The notes: generated by a model from the sequence alone, not told the origin. A stretch of DNA of 62,650 nt from an uncultured Eubacteriales bacterium (GCA_900544975.1 UQXI01000013.1:1-62650); one strand, 5' to 3'. Shown: positions 1 to 9,422, numbered from the stretch's first letter. Numbers and translations: made by a program.

Positions 1-490
1 CCTCGGCAGCGGTCTTGTCTTCAGCGGCAGAGGCGGCAGCCTCTTCGGCAGCCTGCCGGGCCTCTTCGGCCTTGGCCTGGGCCTCCTCGGCCTTAGCCTG
101 GGCGGCCTGAGCGGCTCTCTGGGCCTCAGCGGCAGCCTCGGCAGACTGGGCGGCGTTGCTGGCCTCCCGGGCGGCCTTCAGAGCTTCCTCGGCGGCCTTG
201 GCAGCCTCTGCGGCAGCAGCCTGGTTGGAGCTTTCCGCAGCCTCAGCAGCGGCTTCGGCAGCTTGCTTCGCAGCCTCTGCGGCAGCCTTTGCGGTCTCGG
301 CCTTGGCCTGGGCCGCTTCTGCGGCAGCCTGGGCAGCCTGAGCGGCGGCCTTGTCCTCGGCGGTGGAAGCTGCAACTTCCTCTGCGGCCTTCTTGGCAGC
401 CTCGGCAGCCTTCTGGGCCTCTTCGGCCTGCTCCTGAGCCTCTTCGGCGGCCCTCTGGGCGGCCTCGGCGGCTTCCTTGGCCGCAATCAG
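1..490 (-). repeat. Ala/Glu-rich coiled-coil repeat region of the GH85 protein
   Basis: The last 160 or so visible residues consist almost only of Ala, Glu, Lys and Gln in short units such as EEAQKAAEAAKKAAEE, encoded by repeated GCC/GCT/GAG/AAG codons. Such tracts form long helical or coiled-coil stalks in surface proteins. Probably a spacer that holds the enzyme away from the cell wall. Repeats of this kind are prone to copy-number change and assembly collapse. Confidence 0.8.
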
Positions 491-3400
491 CTCTTCTTCA
501 TAAGTCGGCACTGCATCCATCGCAGCCTGATATTGCTCCAGAATGGCGGCAGCCTCGTCCCAGCTGCAGCCTTCCAGCGCTGCAAGGCCTTGGGCCAGCA
601 GGTCGGTCAGTGCCTTCTTGCCATCCGCGCTATAGCGGTTGGCCGCGATCAGGGCGTCATAGTACTCCTGAAGGACGGCGGAATTGTCCAGAGCTTTCTC
701 TGCATCCAAGAGGGTCTGATAATTCTCCACCAGGGCCTTCTGTGCTTCAGTGAGGGCATCATACTGCTCCCGGGCGGCTGCAATCGCCGGGCGGCTCTCT
801 TCCGTCACTTCTCCGATGGCGTCAATCAACACCATCACCCGTCTGGCAGCGACCTGGTCCTCGTTCGTGACCAGAACCTCCAGCTCATACAGACGAAGCA
901 GGTTGTCATCGGCGGTGGCATTGGCCTTTTCCACCTTCAGCATCACAGCGTCGGTCTCCAGAGGCTGGGTGGGAACGTATGTGGTCACATCCTCCGTATT
1001 GCCGGTATAGCTTGCAATGGTCTCCGCATAGCCGTGCTGGCTCAGGAATTCACCGCTGTTTTCCCAGGTCAGCCAGAAGTCTACACCCCAGTTGTCCCCT
1101 TCCTTATCCTTCATGAACCGGAAGTCGGCAGTATTGAGGCTGGCGTCTTCCCCGGCGGAACCGGCGTGATACAGCTTGATGGCCCGAATGTCATAATTCC
1201 GTCCCAGGTTGACGCCCACAAAGGCGCCCTTGTCGCTGACTGTATCCTGCCACTTGGTGGTCTTGTCACCGTCCACCAAATTGGCGGGGCCGTTGTCCGC
1301 AGGGGCGGATGCGCCGTCGTTGTAGTAGGCAAAGGTCTGCGCATTGCCAGCCACATTCACCAGAGAGGTCAGGATTACATGTACCTTGCAGCAGGTGGCG
1401 CCATCCTGGACCGCCGTAGCAGTCACAGTCAAGTATGCCGCCGTCTCGTTGGCCCCTACCGTGAGGACGCCCTCGCTGGTGATTTGGGTCTCCTGGGACT
1501 TAGCGCCCTCCACGGACCAGGTCACTTCCTCGCTGTAAGCGCCTACGCCGGTGACCGCCGCCTGGAACGCAACGGCATCCCCAGGAATTGCCACGGGGTC
1601 GGCGGGGCTGACCGTCACCTTCGATACGGCCGGATCTGCATAGTCGGCGATGGGAACGGTCAACGAATAGGTCCAGCCCTCAATTCGCAGCGTGCAGGTC
1701 TCCGGATTCCGGTTGGGGCTGTAGCCCTCGGGGACCGCCTCACACTTCAGGGTGTAGCGCCCAAGAGGCAGGGTTGCCTTTCCGCCGGAGTCGGAGGTTG
1801 TGCTGATGTCTACCACCTTCTGGTTATTCTCATCGTACACACCGTAGCGCACGCCGGTCAAGCTCTCGCCACGCTCATTCCGGGCATACAGCGCAATCAC
1901 AGCAGTGGGCTCTGCAAAAGCAGGGGTATCCACGGTGTACACATCAGAAATCAGCTTCCCGCCCCGCTTCACCTGCAGAGCCAGGACGCCGCCTGCCCGG
2001 GTCACCCGGATATTCCGAATCGACACAGAGGTCTCACCCTGGGCCACAGGAAGAGACGCCTTGGTGTAACCGGCCTCCACGCCGTTCTCATATACATACA
2101 CCACATCACCGGGCATCAGATCCTGAACGGTCAGGGTGGTGTAAATATCGCTACCGTTGGAAGAAGTCGTAGAACCCAGATGGGAATACTTCTCAAAGGA
2201 CACCTGCATAGCCGGCTCAGACTTCTCCGCCGTCTCCGCCTCGAAGGGAACGCTCAGCTTGGCGCTCTCCTGGGCGGCTGTGGTTGTGGTGGTGTAGTAG
2301 ATCCGGCCGGCCTCTGCCGTGCCGAAATCCAGATTTTCCAGCACACAGGTGGCGTCTTCTGCCACCTTCTCACCGATGAGCGCAAACTCCCCGGCGGACT
2401 GGGTGTAAATCTTCACCGTATCGCCCACGGTAACATGCTCCAGCGTGACAGAGTCGGTAGCTCCCACGCCGTTGACCGCAGAGACAAAATGCATGGGAAT
2501 GGGGGTGGTCTGGGGGAACTCCGCCGTCTCAAACATCTGCCATTCATAGATCCGAATGCCGCCCCAGGGAGAGTTACCGTCATCATAGATGACCAGCTTC
2601 CACTCCTGGGCCGTCACAGGCTCGTCCAGCAGAATGTCAGTCACTGCGGCATGGTTATCCTGAATCCGTTTGACCTGGACCCACTCGCCAGCGGCATTCC
2701 GATACTCCAGAGCAAAGTCTACCGTATTCATCAGCACATCTTCGCCGCCATACTCGGCATGCTCCACCCGCCAGCGCCGCACTGTGACTTCCCGGCCAAT
2801 GTCGATGGACATCCAGCCGGTGGACTGGTTGCTGGCGCACCACTTGGAGTTGTTGGCAGCCGTTCCATCCAGTGCCTTGGAGGCAGGCTCGCCGGAATTT
2901 TCAAAGGAAACGCCGGTTACAGGGGCATTCAGGCAAACATTTTCAAAATATTTGTTCTCGATTTTCTCGGAGTCCTGATTGCCATAGGCCCAATCGATGG
3001 TGAAGGTTGTGGCCTTGCCCCGGACGCCGTTGCGGTTCACAGGCAAAACCTCCAGGGTCACATCTTCTTCCGCAGCATCCCGGTTCAGGGTGGGGATGTA
3101 GTACGCCGTATTGGGAGTCTCCATGATCAGGCTCTTGGAGCCATCGGGATGGACCTGATAAATCTCGTAAGAGGCAGCGCCGGTTACAGCGGTCCAGTAC
3201 ATTCTGACCTCCGCCGTGTAGGCGTCCCGGTACAGGATCTCATCCAAGGCTACGTCCGCAGGGCCGTTCAGGGCAGCCCGCTTCTTCTCTGTGAGCGTCA
3301 GGCGGCCCAGATTCACCTGATAGTCGGTGACATCCTCGGAAGACTCCACCTGCAGGCCAATGGCATACAGGATCTTCCCCGCCAGATCAGACAGATCCAC

Positions 3401-5035
3401 CTCTGTGGTGGTCCAGCTGCCATTGCCGGCGGTCAGATCAAAAGCCACCTGCTGGCAGGCGTCGTAGGTATCGGTGGTCTCGTCTCCATAGTAGGCCACC
3501 AGCTTCATCAGGCCCTGGTCCCCCTTGTAGGTGAGGCCCAGCTTCATGCCGCTCTCCACCGTTACCTTGGTGCTGTACAGCATGATCCGGTTGGCCTTGC
3601 CGGCGGACAGGTTGCCATAGAACCGAATGGAGTTGCCGCCGTTGTAAGCATCGGTAAAATCATAACCACCGGAGAGCTTCTGGCCCTCGGAGTCGATGAT
3701 CCAAGTCCAGGTAGGCATCACGTCCTGGTTGGACTGGTAGCTCCACTCGGAATCCCGGGACAATTCGCCATCGACGTAGTAGCCCTTGCCGTGGCCGGAG
3801 TTGAAATCGGTCACAAAGGGAGCCTTGGTGATGACGGTGCGGTCTGCAAAGAGCCGGGACATACCGGCCCAGTCATTGCTGGACAGGTTCACAGAGGTAT
3901 CCCGGGGGTCGCCCTTGGCATTGGTGTAGAACACCTGCTCCACCTCGTGGAAGTTCTCCCCACTTTTGGACAGACCCAGGGTGGAGTTGGGGCAGTACAG
4001 CGCCAGAGACAGGCGGGTCATCCCGTCTTCATCCACCAGCAGGTGATCCCGGAAGCTGGTATCCATGCAGTTCTGCTGCACATCAATGCCCGCGAAGGCG
4101 TCGAACTGGCTGCGGCCAATGGACTTCATGGTCGCAATGGTGGTATCCACTTTGCTGGAAGTCCAGTTGTAGTTCATCATGAACTCGTCAATGGCCCGGG
4201 TGCCGTCTTCGGAATCCGTCAGGAACTGTTTGTTGCTGTCGTTCACCGAATCCTGGTAGGACACACCGCCGGAGGGCAGCATGGAGTCGTACCAGCTGAT
4301 GAGCATATCCGGACGCTGCTTGTGCATATAGCGCATCATCTCATCAATCAGCGCACCCTCTGCAGCGGAGCAGCCGTAGGACTCCTGATTGAAGAAATAA
4401 CCGTCAAAGCCATAGTAATCCATGACTGCAATCAGCTTGTCGGCCACAGGGAAGGTGCCGTCGCTGGCCTTCTGAACAAACTTCCGGACCTGCTCCACAT
4501 AGCCGGAACCGGGGCCCCAGGGGAAGCCCAGGGTTGCCACCACAGGGACGCCATTGGTGTGGGCCGCATCGGTGAATTCACCGGTGGGACAGCACACCAA
4601 GCCCTCTTCCGAACCGGACCAGTATACAAAGGAATTGGTATACTGCCAGTAGTTAAAGGCGTAGCTCAGGAACGACTCGTTCCCCTGGGCACTGGTGTTG
4701 TCGTGATCAGCATTGGCCAGGGAGCAGAGCATCAGCTTTGCCTCCGGATTGACCAGGGGATTGACCACAAAACCGCCCACCCGGTCTGCCAGGGGAATGC
4801 TGGCCCGGCTGTAGACTGCGTCGGGATCCGACTCTGGGGTCCATTCCAACAGGGTATCCACGTTGAAGGATGGGCCAATGGGCATCAGAGATTCATGGGC
4901 CGCATAAGCTTCATTCATCTCTGCTGACCCATCATTTCCAGCGGATTTGGCAAAAACTGCCGTTGGCAGTAAGCCAACCAGCATCACCAATGCCAGTACT
5001 GCCGCCAGAATGCGATAGGACTTTCTGATTTGCAT
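1..5035 (-). CDS. Secreted multidomain endo-beta-N-acetylglucosaminidase (GH85), C-terminus beyond window
   Basis: This enzyme should cleave the chitobiose core of N-glycans outside the cell, leaving one GlcNAc on the protein. The start is the ATG at 5035, behind an AGGAGG at 5045-5050. Residues 1-29 are a Sec signal peptide ending in AVFA. The GH85 catalytic domain follows (about 55-400) with the FDGYFFNQES signature; N216 and E218 match the catalytic Asn/Glu pair of the family. After it I see a beta-sandwich carbohydrate-binding-like region (about 440-580), a fibronectin-III-like region (580-680), a discoidin/F5-8C-like domain (690-840), an Ig-like region near 1140-1190, a second discoidin-like domain (1250-1310), a FIVAR-like helical repeat (1400-1450), and an Ala/Glu-rich coiled coil from about 1515. 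The frame is open to base 1, so at least 1678 residues are present and the stop and any wall anchor lie outside. The family call is firm; accessory domain names are by eye. Confidence 0.93.
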   Translation of the reverse strand, partial: MQIRKSYRILAAVLALVMLVGLLPTAVFAKSAGNDGSAEMNEAYAAHESLMPIGPSFNVDTLLEWTPESDPDAVYSRASIPLADRVGGFVVNPLVNPEAKLMLCSLANADHDNTSAQGNESFLSYAFNYWQYTNSFVYWSGSEEGLVCCPTGEFTDAAHTNGVPVVATLGFPWGPGSGYVEQVRKFVQKASDGTFPVADKLIAVMDYYGFDGYFFNQESYGCSAAEGALIDEMMRYMHKQRPDMLISWYDSMLPSGGVSYQDSVNDSNKQFLTDSEDGTRAIDEFMMNYNWTSSKVDTTIATMKSIGRSQFDAFAGIDVQQNCMDTSFRDHLLVDEDGMTRLSLALYCPNSTLGLSKSGENFHEVEQVFYTNAKGDPRDTSVNLSSNDWAGMSRLFADRTVITKAPFVTDFNSGHGKGYYVDGELSRDSEWSYQSNQDVMPTWTWIIDSEGQKLSGGYDFTDAYNGGNSIRFYGNLSAGKANRIMLYSTKVTVESGMKLGLTYKGDQGLMKLVAYYGDETTDTYDACQQVAFDLTAGNGSWTTTEVDLSDLAGKILYAIGLQVESSEDVTDYQVNLGRLTLTEKKRAALNGPADVALDEILYRDAYTAEVRMYWTAVTGAASYEIYQVHPDGSKSLIMETPNTAYYIPTLNRDAAEEDVTLEVLPVNRNGVRGKATTFTIDWAYGNQDSEKIENKYFENVCLNAPVTGVSFENSGEPASKALDGTAANNSKWCASNQSTGWMSIDIGREVTVRRWRVEHAEYGGEDVLMNTVDFALEYRNAAGEWVQVKRIQDNHAAVTDILLDEPVTAQEWKLVIYDDGNSPWGGIRIYEWQMFETAEFPQTTPIPMHFVSAVNGVGATDSVTLEHVTVGDTVKIYTQSAGEFALIGEKVAEDATCVLENLDFGTAEAGRIYYTTTTTAAQESAKLSVPFEAETAEKSEPAMQVSFEKYSHLGSTTSSNGSDIYTTLTVQDLMPGDVVYVYENGVEAGYTKASLPVAQGETSVSIRNIRVTRAGGVLALQVKRGGKLISDVYTVDTPAFAEPTAVIALYARNERGESLTGVRYGVYDENNQKVVDISTTSDSGGKATLPLGRYTLKCEAVPEGYSPNRNPETCTLRIEGWTYSLTVPIADYADPAVSKVTVSPADPVAIPGDAVAFQAAVTGVGAYSEEVTWSVEGAKSQETQITSEGVLTVGANETAAYLTVTATAVQDGATCCKVHVILTSLVNVAGNAQTFAYYNDGASAPADNGPANLVDGDKTTKWQDTVSDKGAFVGVNLGRNYDIRAIKLYHAGSAGEDASLNTADFRFMKDKEGDNWGVDFWLTWENSGEFLSQHGYAETIASYTGNTEDVTTYVPTQPLETDAVMLKVEKANATADDNLLRLYELEVLVTNEDQVAARRVMVLIDAIGEVTEESRPAIAAAREQYDALTEAQKALVENYQTLLDAEKALDNSAVLQEYYDALIAANRYSADGKKALTDLLAQGLAALEGCSWDEAAAILEQYQAAMDAVPTYEEELIAAKEAAEAAQRAAEEAQEQAEEAQKAAEAAKKAAEEVAASTAEDKAAAQAAQAAAEAAQAKAETAKAAAEAAKQAAEAAAEAAESSNQAAAAEAAKAAEEALKAAREASNAAQSAEAAAEAQRAAQAAQAKAEEAQAKAEEARQAAEEAAASAAEDKTAAE

Positions 5036-5517
5036 AGGTATGTACCTCCTTTTTATTTCCAGACACGACGACGGCAGACACCAAACAGCATCCAGCTCCT
5101 GAATGTCCGCCCTCGGGTCGCAGCTGTCCTTCCCTTTGCTGCAAGCCTGCAGCATCACGCCCAAATCCCTTCCTTGCCTCCGTTTCGTGAAAATAACCAA
5201 AAATAAGAAAAATTTTTGTGCACATCGTACAAATCAGGACAGATTCCCGGACGTTACCGTTCATATTTTACCGAATTGCACTGCCCTTGGGAAGTCTAAA
5301 AACGATAAAGAGTAGTCGGTGTAGGATGCATTGCCCGACTTTCTTCCCAAAACATCCAACCGCGTCCTTCTCATCCCTGTTGTGCAGATATGCCAAATCT
5401 GCGTGTTACAGCTGGCATTCCGTCCGTGGGGTTCCTTCTTTCTGTTTGTCCCCATGCAGCGGACAATCTTTGCAAAAACGTCTTTATTGTAAGGACTTCT
5501 CTCAGCCAGTGACACAG
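5036..5517. other. Intergenic leader upstream of the GH85 gene
   Basis: About 480 bases between the endoglycosidase start and the terminator behind manA. It holds the strong ribosome binding site at 5045-5050 and, on the minus strand, an AT-rich stretch at about 5190-5225 that could carry a promoter, but I could not fix a convincing -35/-10 pair. No open frame here looks like a gene. Confidence 0.5.
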
Positions 5518-5551
5518 AAAAAGACCGCAGAGCGTTGCGATCTCTGCGGTC
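5518..5551 (-). terminator. Rho-independent terminator of the manA operon
   Basis: Perfect 10-bp stem GACCGCAGAG / CTCTGCGGTC with a 9-base loop, followed on the minus strand by five T. It sits 24 bases after the manA stop codon. Confidence 0.85.
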
Positions 5552-5575
5552 TGTCTGTGTTTAATTTGGTACCAA

Positions 5576-6511
5576 TCACAGATGGGAATAAATCAGCTCC
5601 AGATTTCCCTCCAGGACCATGTGCCCATACCCCGCCGGGATCAGCAAATGGTCGCCCAGCTTCACCGGCTGCCCATCCAGGGTACCCGAGCCGCCTGTGA
5701 CGCTCACGTTCACAAAGGGCTGCTCCCAGCTGGTCTCCCAATGTCCATGCAGCTGGACCCGGTACACCGCATAGTAGGGGCAAGTCACCAGGTGGGTGAT
5801 CTCCGCGTCATCCTGCCGGCAGGTCTCCTGCTGCGGCGCCTCCAGGCTGTGGGGCGCCTGGGTCACTGCCAGGCTTTGGGCAATGTGCAGCGGGCGGGGT
5901 TTGCCGTCAGACAGCCGGTCGTAGTCATAGAACCGGTAGGTCACATCACTGCTCTGCTGGGTCTCCAGGATCAGCGTCCCTCCTTTGATGGCGTGGAGGC
6001 AACCGGGGTTGATCTGGAAAAAGTCCCCCTTCTGAATGGGAATTTCCCGGATCAGCTCTTTCCAGCGCCGCTGCTCTACCATCTGGCGCATCTCCTCCCG
6101 GGTCTGGGCGTTGTGTCCGATGACGATGGTTGCCCCCGGGTCGCAGTCCAGCACATACCAGCACTCCGTCTTGCCACGGGCGCCGTTTTCGTGGACCGCC
6201 GCATAGCTGTCATCAGGGTGAACCTGGATGCTCAAATCCTCCTTGGCGTCGATGATCTTCACCAGCAGGGGGAAGCTGTCCCCCGGTAGATTTCCAAACA
6301 GATCCGGGCGGCTCTTCCAGAGAGAGCCCAGGGTCTCCCCGGCAAACTCCGGGTTCTGAATGGGGCAATCTCCGCTGGGATGCCCGCTGATGGCCCAGCA
6401 CTCGCCGGTGCGGTTGCTGGGAATTGGATAGTGAAATACGGTTTGCAGGCGCGCTCCGCCCCAGATCTTCTCCTGGAACACCGGCGCCAGGCGCAGCAAT
6501 GGTCGATTCAT
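5576..6511 (-). CDS. manA: Mannose-6-phosphate isomerase, class I
   Basis: Cytosolic zinc enzyme interconverting mannose 6-phosphate and fructose 6-phosphate. The 311-residue protein has the class I metal ligands in order: Q96 and H98 (SIQVHPDD), E116 (GKTECW) and H173 (NPGCLHAIKGG). The length fits the short bacterial (B. subtilis ManA/Pmi) type with a C-terminal cupin half. The ATG at 6511 is chosen because it has a GGGAGG site and begins the conserved MNRPLLRLAPVFQEKIWGG; the open frame upstream has no family similarity. The start overlaps the stop of the ROK kinase gene (ATGA), so the two are translationally coupled. Together they feed mannose and fructose into glycolysis, fitting the adjacent N-glycan endoglycosidase. 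Confidence 0.95.
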   Translation of the reverse strand: MNRPLLRLAPVFQEKIWGGARLQTVFHYPIPSNRTGECWAISGHPSGDCPIQNPEFAGETLGSLWKSRPDLFGNLPGDSFPLLVKIIDAKEDLSIQVHPDDSYAAVHENGARGKTECWYVLDCDPGATIVIGHNAQTREEMRQMVEQRRWKELIREIPIQKGDFFQINPGCLHAIKGGTLILETQQSSDVTYRFYDYDRLSDGKPRPLHIAQSLAVTQAPHSLEAPQQETCRQDDAEITHLVTCPYYAVYRVQLHGHWETSWEQPFVNVSVTGGSGTLDGQPVKLGDHLLIPAGYGHMVLEGNLELIYSHL

Positions 6512-7401
6512 AACGTACCTCCCGCTTCTGTGTAAGCATCCATGGCCAATTTCACGCCGCCCATGACGCCCTGGTTGTCCCCCAGGCTGACCGGCACAAT
6601 ATATTCCTCCAGCTGATCCATTCCTTTTCCCTGGATATAGCCGTGCATCTGCCGACGAACCTCCCGGCGGATCAGGGGCAGCATCTGCTCCTGATGCATC
6701 ACGCCGCCGCCCACCACAATCCGCTCTGGGGAGAGGGTGCAGATGTAGGTGCAGATGGCCTGACCAATGTAGTATGCCTCCAGTTCCCAGACCGCCAGAC
6801 AATCCGACAGTTCCACGCCCTTCCGGCCCCAACGCCGCTCAATGGCAGGGCCACTGGCCAGGCCCTCCAGGCAGTTCCCATGATAGGGACAGATGCCCTT
6901 GGCCATGGGGTCATCCGGCCGGCGGTGTACAAAAATGTGACCGCCCTCTGGGTGCATCATGCCGTGGTAAGGCTTGCCATCGATGATGACGCCTACACCG
7001 ACGCCAGTGCCCACTGTAATATAAATGCTGTTTTTCACCGATTGGGTGCAGCCCCAAACCGCCTCACCCAGGGCAGCGGCGTTGACGTCGGTGTCAAAGC
7101 CCACTGGCACACCCAAGGCTTCCCGGAAGCGCCGCACCATGGGAAAGTTCCGCCATTGCAGCTTGGGCGACGACATGATGTTGCCATAGGCAGGGGAGCT
7201 CCGGTCCAAATCCACTGGCCCAAAACAACCAACGCCCACCGCAGCTACGTCCCGCTCCCGGAAAAATGCCAGAATCTCCGGCATCGTATTTTCCGGCTCC
7301 CTGGTGGGAAGGCTCATTCTCTCCAAAATTTCGCCCTGCGCGTTGCCAATTGCACACACCATCTTCGTGCCACCGGCTTCCAGCGCGCCAAAATGCAGCA
7401 T
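6508..7401 (-). CDS. ROK-family fructokinase
   Basis: Sugar kinase of the ROK family, 297 residues, closest in layout to B. subtilis GmuE/YdhR and streptococcal ScrK, which phosphorylate fructose and sometimes mannose. Visible motifs: the N-terminal phosphate-binding loop GALEAGGTK (5-13), catalytic D105 in FDTDVNAAALGE, the Gly-rich VGTGVGVGV (130-138) and the ROK zinc site, with C171, H174 and C177 in CPYHGNC and a His near 155. The start at 7401 is preceded by AAAGGAG; the frame continues upstream to 7458 but that part lacks similarity. It is the first gene of a two-gene operon with manA and is read from the promoter at 7524-7551. Sugar specificity is inferred from the family and neighbour. 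Confidence 0.9.
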   Translation of the reverse strand: MLHFGALEAGGTKMVCAIGNAQGEILERMSLPTREPENTMPEILAFFRERDVAAVGVGCFGPVDLDRSSPAYGNIMSSPKLQWRNFPMVRRFREALGVPVGFDTDVNAAALGEAVWGCTQSVKNSIYITVGTGVGVGVIIDGKPYHGMMHPEGGHIFVHRRPDDPMAKGICPYHGNCLEGLASGPAIERRWGRKGVELSDCLAVWELEAYYIGQAICTYICTLSPERIVVGGGVMHQEQMLPLIRREVRRQMHGYIQGKGMDQLEEYIVPVSLGDNQGVMGGVKLAMDAYTEAGGTL

Positions 7402-7523
7402 GTTTTTCAGCTCCTTTTCCTTTGCTAGTAACATTAACTTAGCATACCAATAAAACATTCACAACATCCAGAAGGATACTTTGTAATATAGATCCGGCAT
7501 ATTCAGCGCCTTTTCCATACTAA

Positions 7524-7551
7524 ATTATACCTTACAAATACTACATGTTAA
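7524..7551 (-). promoter_or_regulatory. Sigma-A promoter for the ROK kinase-manA operon
   Basis: On the minus strand, TTAACA (7546-7551), a 16-base spacer and a perfect TATAAT (7524-7529), about 120 bases before the kinase start. Confidence 0.65.
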
Positions 7552-7571
7552 CCAATCTTCCGAGCTCAAGC

Positions 7572-7603
7572 TAGTATCTAAAAGGCATTTTTTAGTATCC
7601 AAA
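7572..7603. promoter_or_regulatory. Direct-repeat operator candidate for the YesN-type regulator
   Basis: Two copies of TAGTATCYAAA at 7572-7582 and 7593-7603, start to start 21 bp, which is two helical turns. They lie just upstream of the -35 of the plus-strand promoter and between the two divergent transcription units. Tandem direct repeats are the usual target of AraC-type regulators; assigning this one to the gene at 9423 is inference. Confidence 0.55.
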
Positions 7604-7626
7604 CTTCGCTTTCACGAGATTTCCAC

Positions 7627-7655
7627 TTGCCTGTGCCGCCATGCAAATGTATGAT
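7627..7655 (+). promoter_or_regulatory. Promoter for the yesM-yesN-like operon
   Basis: TTGCCT (7627-7632), a 17-base spacer, TATGAT (7650-7655). It precedes the histidine kinase gene directly and lies downstream of the paired direct repeats. Confidence 0.55.
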
Positions 7656-7690
7656 AATGTCAAGATATTGTGGCACAGAGGGATAGAATT

Positions 7691-9421
7691 TTGTCAAAAT
7701 TGTCAAACTTTTTGCATCTGAAAATTTACCGGAAGACCTTCCTGCTCTACCTGATCATTGTTCTCTGCTTCGTGACCATCATGGTCTTCGTTTTTTACAG
7801 CAGTATGCAGTCCAGTAGCATGGAGTCCTACACACGAGAGGCAGACGTTGCCTTCTCTCAAGTGGAGCGGCAGCTGGATTCTGTCACAGACTCCATTGAT
7901 CATTTCTTTACACATCTATATGCCACTGCCTCTCTGCGGGACGACTTTTTCCACTTTTTCGGCGCTACCCCGGCGGAGTACGCACAGCGTCGGTTGAACA
8001 CTGCCTACCCCCTTTACGAGACCTACCTCACCAGCTGCAACAACCTGATTTCTGAAAGCGGGTACTGCATTCGTCACATCATTTACTACAGCACCTCCAA
8101 CATTATAGACATGGAATACAGCGCCTCCGGGTACTCCCGTTACCAGATCATCGATCTGGACACGGCCGAGGCTCTATGCCAAACGGGATACCTCTACTCC
8201 AAAGACATTCATCAGGGATCGGCCTATGTGGGGAAGGTCACCTTTGTCGTGGACATCACCGCCGCCGTAACCCAAGCCTTCTGCGCCCAACCGGAAGCTG
8301 CGGCTTTTCTCCTGGTGAACAACACCTGTACCCCCCTGGGAAATCCGGATTATCACACCGTTGCCTGGCAGGAACTTCTGTCTTCCGGCGCCAGGCAGGG
8401 CCGCATTCCATCCCCCCTCAGCCGCTTTTCCAACCTGTTGTACACAGTCCAAACCTCTGAGCGCTTCTCCTGCTCTGTGATTTCCGTCGTCCCCGCCAAA
8501 ACCTACACGGCAGAGCGGCTCCAGGAGTTGGTGCTTTTCACTGTGGGTTTGGTTTTGGTATTCGTCCTCATCACCCTGCTTTACATGCGCCAGTTCTCCC
8601 ACGATTCCCACTTCATCCAGAGCATTCTCCACAGCCTGGTGGAGGCCCAATCCAGCAACTTCACTCCCGTGGACATCGGCCGGCGGCAGGACGAATTTGC
8701 CGCCATCGCCACCCATCTGAATAGCCTCTATCAGTATCTGGACACCCTGATCCAACAGGAATACATGCTGACCATCCGCCAGCAGCGGACGGAAATGCAG
8801 ATGCTGAGCGCCCAGCTCAACCCCCATTTCCTTTACAACACCCTGGAGCGAATCCGCCTCCGGGCCCTGCTGGAGGGCAGCCCCACCGTGGCGGAAGCCA
8901 CCGCCGACCTGGGCCTGCTGTACCGGAACATCGTCAAAACCGATCCCATCATCACCCTGGAAAAGGAGCTGGAAATCACCCAGCAGTACCTGGACCTGAT
9001 GTGCTTCCTCTATGATGACCAGTTTCTCTACCACTGCGACATTCCAGAGGAGATGTACGCCATCTCCACCCCCAAAATTTGGATGCAGCCCATTGTGGAA
9101 AACTTCTTCAAGCATAATTTCCAAAACGACAGCCAACTGAAGGTCGTCGTGATTTCCGGCAAATGCCGCTCCGATGGGATGCTCTTCCAGTTTTTTGATA
9201 ACATCGGCCACATCGGAGAGGGGCAGATTGCTCTCCTGAACCAACAGTTCACGCCGGAGGCCAGCAAGCAGACGGCAGATACCGCTTCCGGAATCGGTCT
9301 GCAAAATGTGTATGACCGGCTGTACCTCTACTATGGCAACCGGGTGGAAATGCGTATTAAAAACCATACCCCCGCCGGTGTCTGTATCGAAATCCTGTTA
9401 AAAAACGAGGTGACGACCTGA
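7691..9421 (+). CDS. YesM/LytS-type sensor histidine kinase
   Basis: Membrane sensor kinase of the YesM family, which detects extracellular sugars or their binding proteins in Firmicutes. Layout: a TM helix near residues 14-34, an extracellular sensor of about 240 residues, a second TM helix near 280-300, a HAMP-like linker, the His_kinase domain with NPHFLYNTL (phosphorylated H379), and a GHKL ATPase with an N box (IVENFFKHN) and a glycine motif (ASGIGLQNVYDRL). I take the TTG at 7691, which has AGAGGG about seven bases before it; a GTG at 7670 in the same frame has no site and would add seven residues. The response regulator starts directly after the stop. The downstream lipoprotein is the likely signal partner. 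Confidence 0.9.
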   Translation: MSKLSNFLHLKIYRKTFLLYLIIVLCFVTIMVFVFYSSMQSSSMESYTREADVAFSQVERQLDSVTDSIDHFFTHLYATASLRDDFFHFFGATPAEYAQRRLNTAYPLYETYLTSCNNLISESGYCIRHIIYYSTSNIIDMEYSASGYSRYQIIDLDTAEALCQTGYLYSKDIHQGSAYVGKVTFVVDITAAVTQAFCAQPEAAAFLLVNNTCTPLGNPDYHTVAWQELLSSGARQGRIPSPLSRFSNLLYTVQTSERFSCSVISVVPAKTYTAERLQELVLFTVGLVLVFVLITLLYMRQFSHDSHFIQSILHSLVEAQSSNFTPVDIGRRQDEFAAIATHLNSLYQYLDTLIQQEYMLTIRQQRTEMQMLSAQLNPHFLYNTLERIRLRALLEGSPTVAEATADLGLLYRNIVKTDPIITLEKELEITQQYLDLMCFLYDDQFLYHCDIPEEMYAISTPKIWMQPIVENFFKHNFQNDSQLKVVVISGKCRSDGMLFQFFDNIGHIGEGQIALLNQQFTPEASKQTADTASGIGLQNVYDRLYLYYGNRVEMRIKNHTPAGVCIEILLKNEVTT

Positions 9422-9422
9422 T

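Noticed and set aside
1..490. CRISPR or tandem DNA repeat in the Ala-rich region
   Set aside because: The periodicity is due to repeated Ala/Glu/Lys codons in an open reading frame; there are no equal-length repeats and spacers.
263..4927. A plus-strand open frame of about 1,550 codons through the GH85 gene
   Set aside because: It is the antisense shadow of the GH85 gene. Its translation is low-complexity and resembles no family, while the minus strand has signal peptide, GH85 motifs and a ribosome binding site.
8174..9367. Long minus-strand frame opposite the YesM-like kinase
   Set aside because: Composition is that of an antisense frame in GC-rich DNA; the plus strand carries all kinase motifs.
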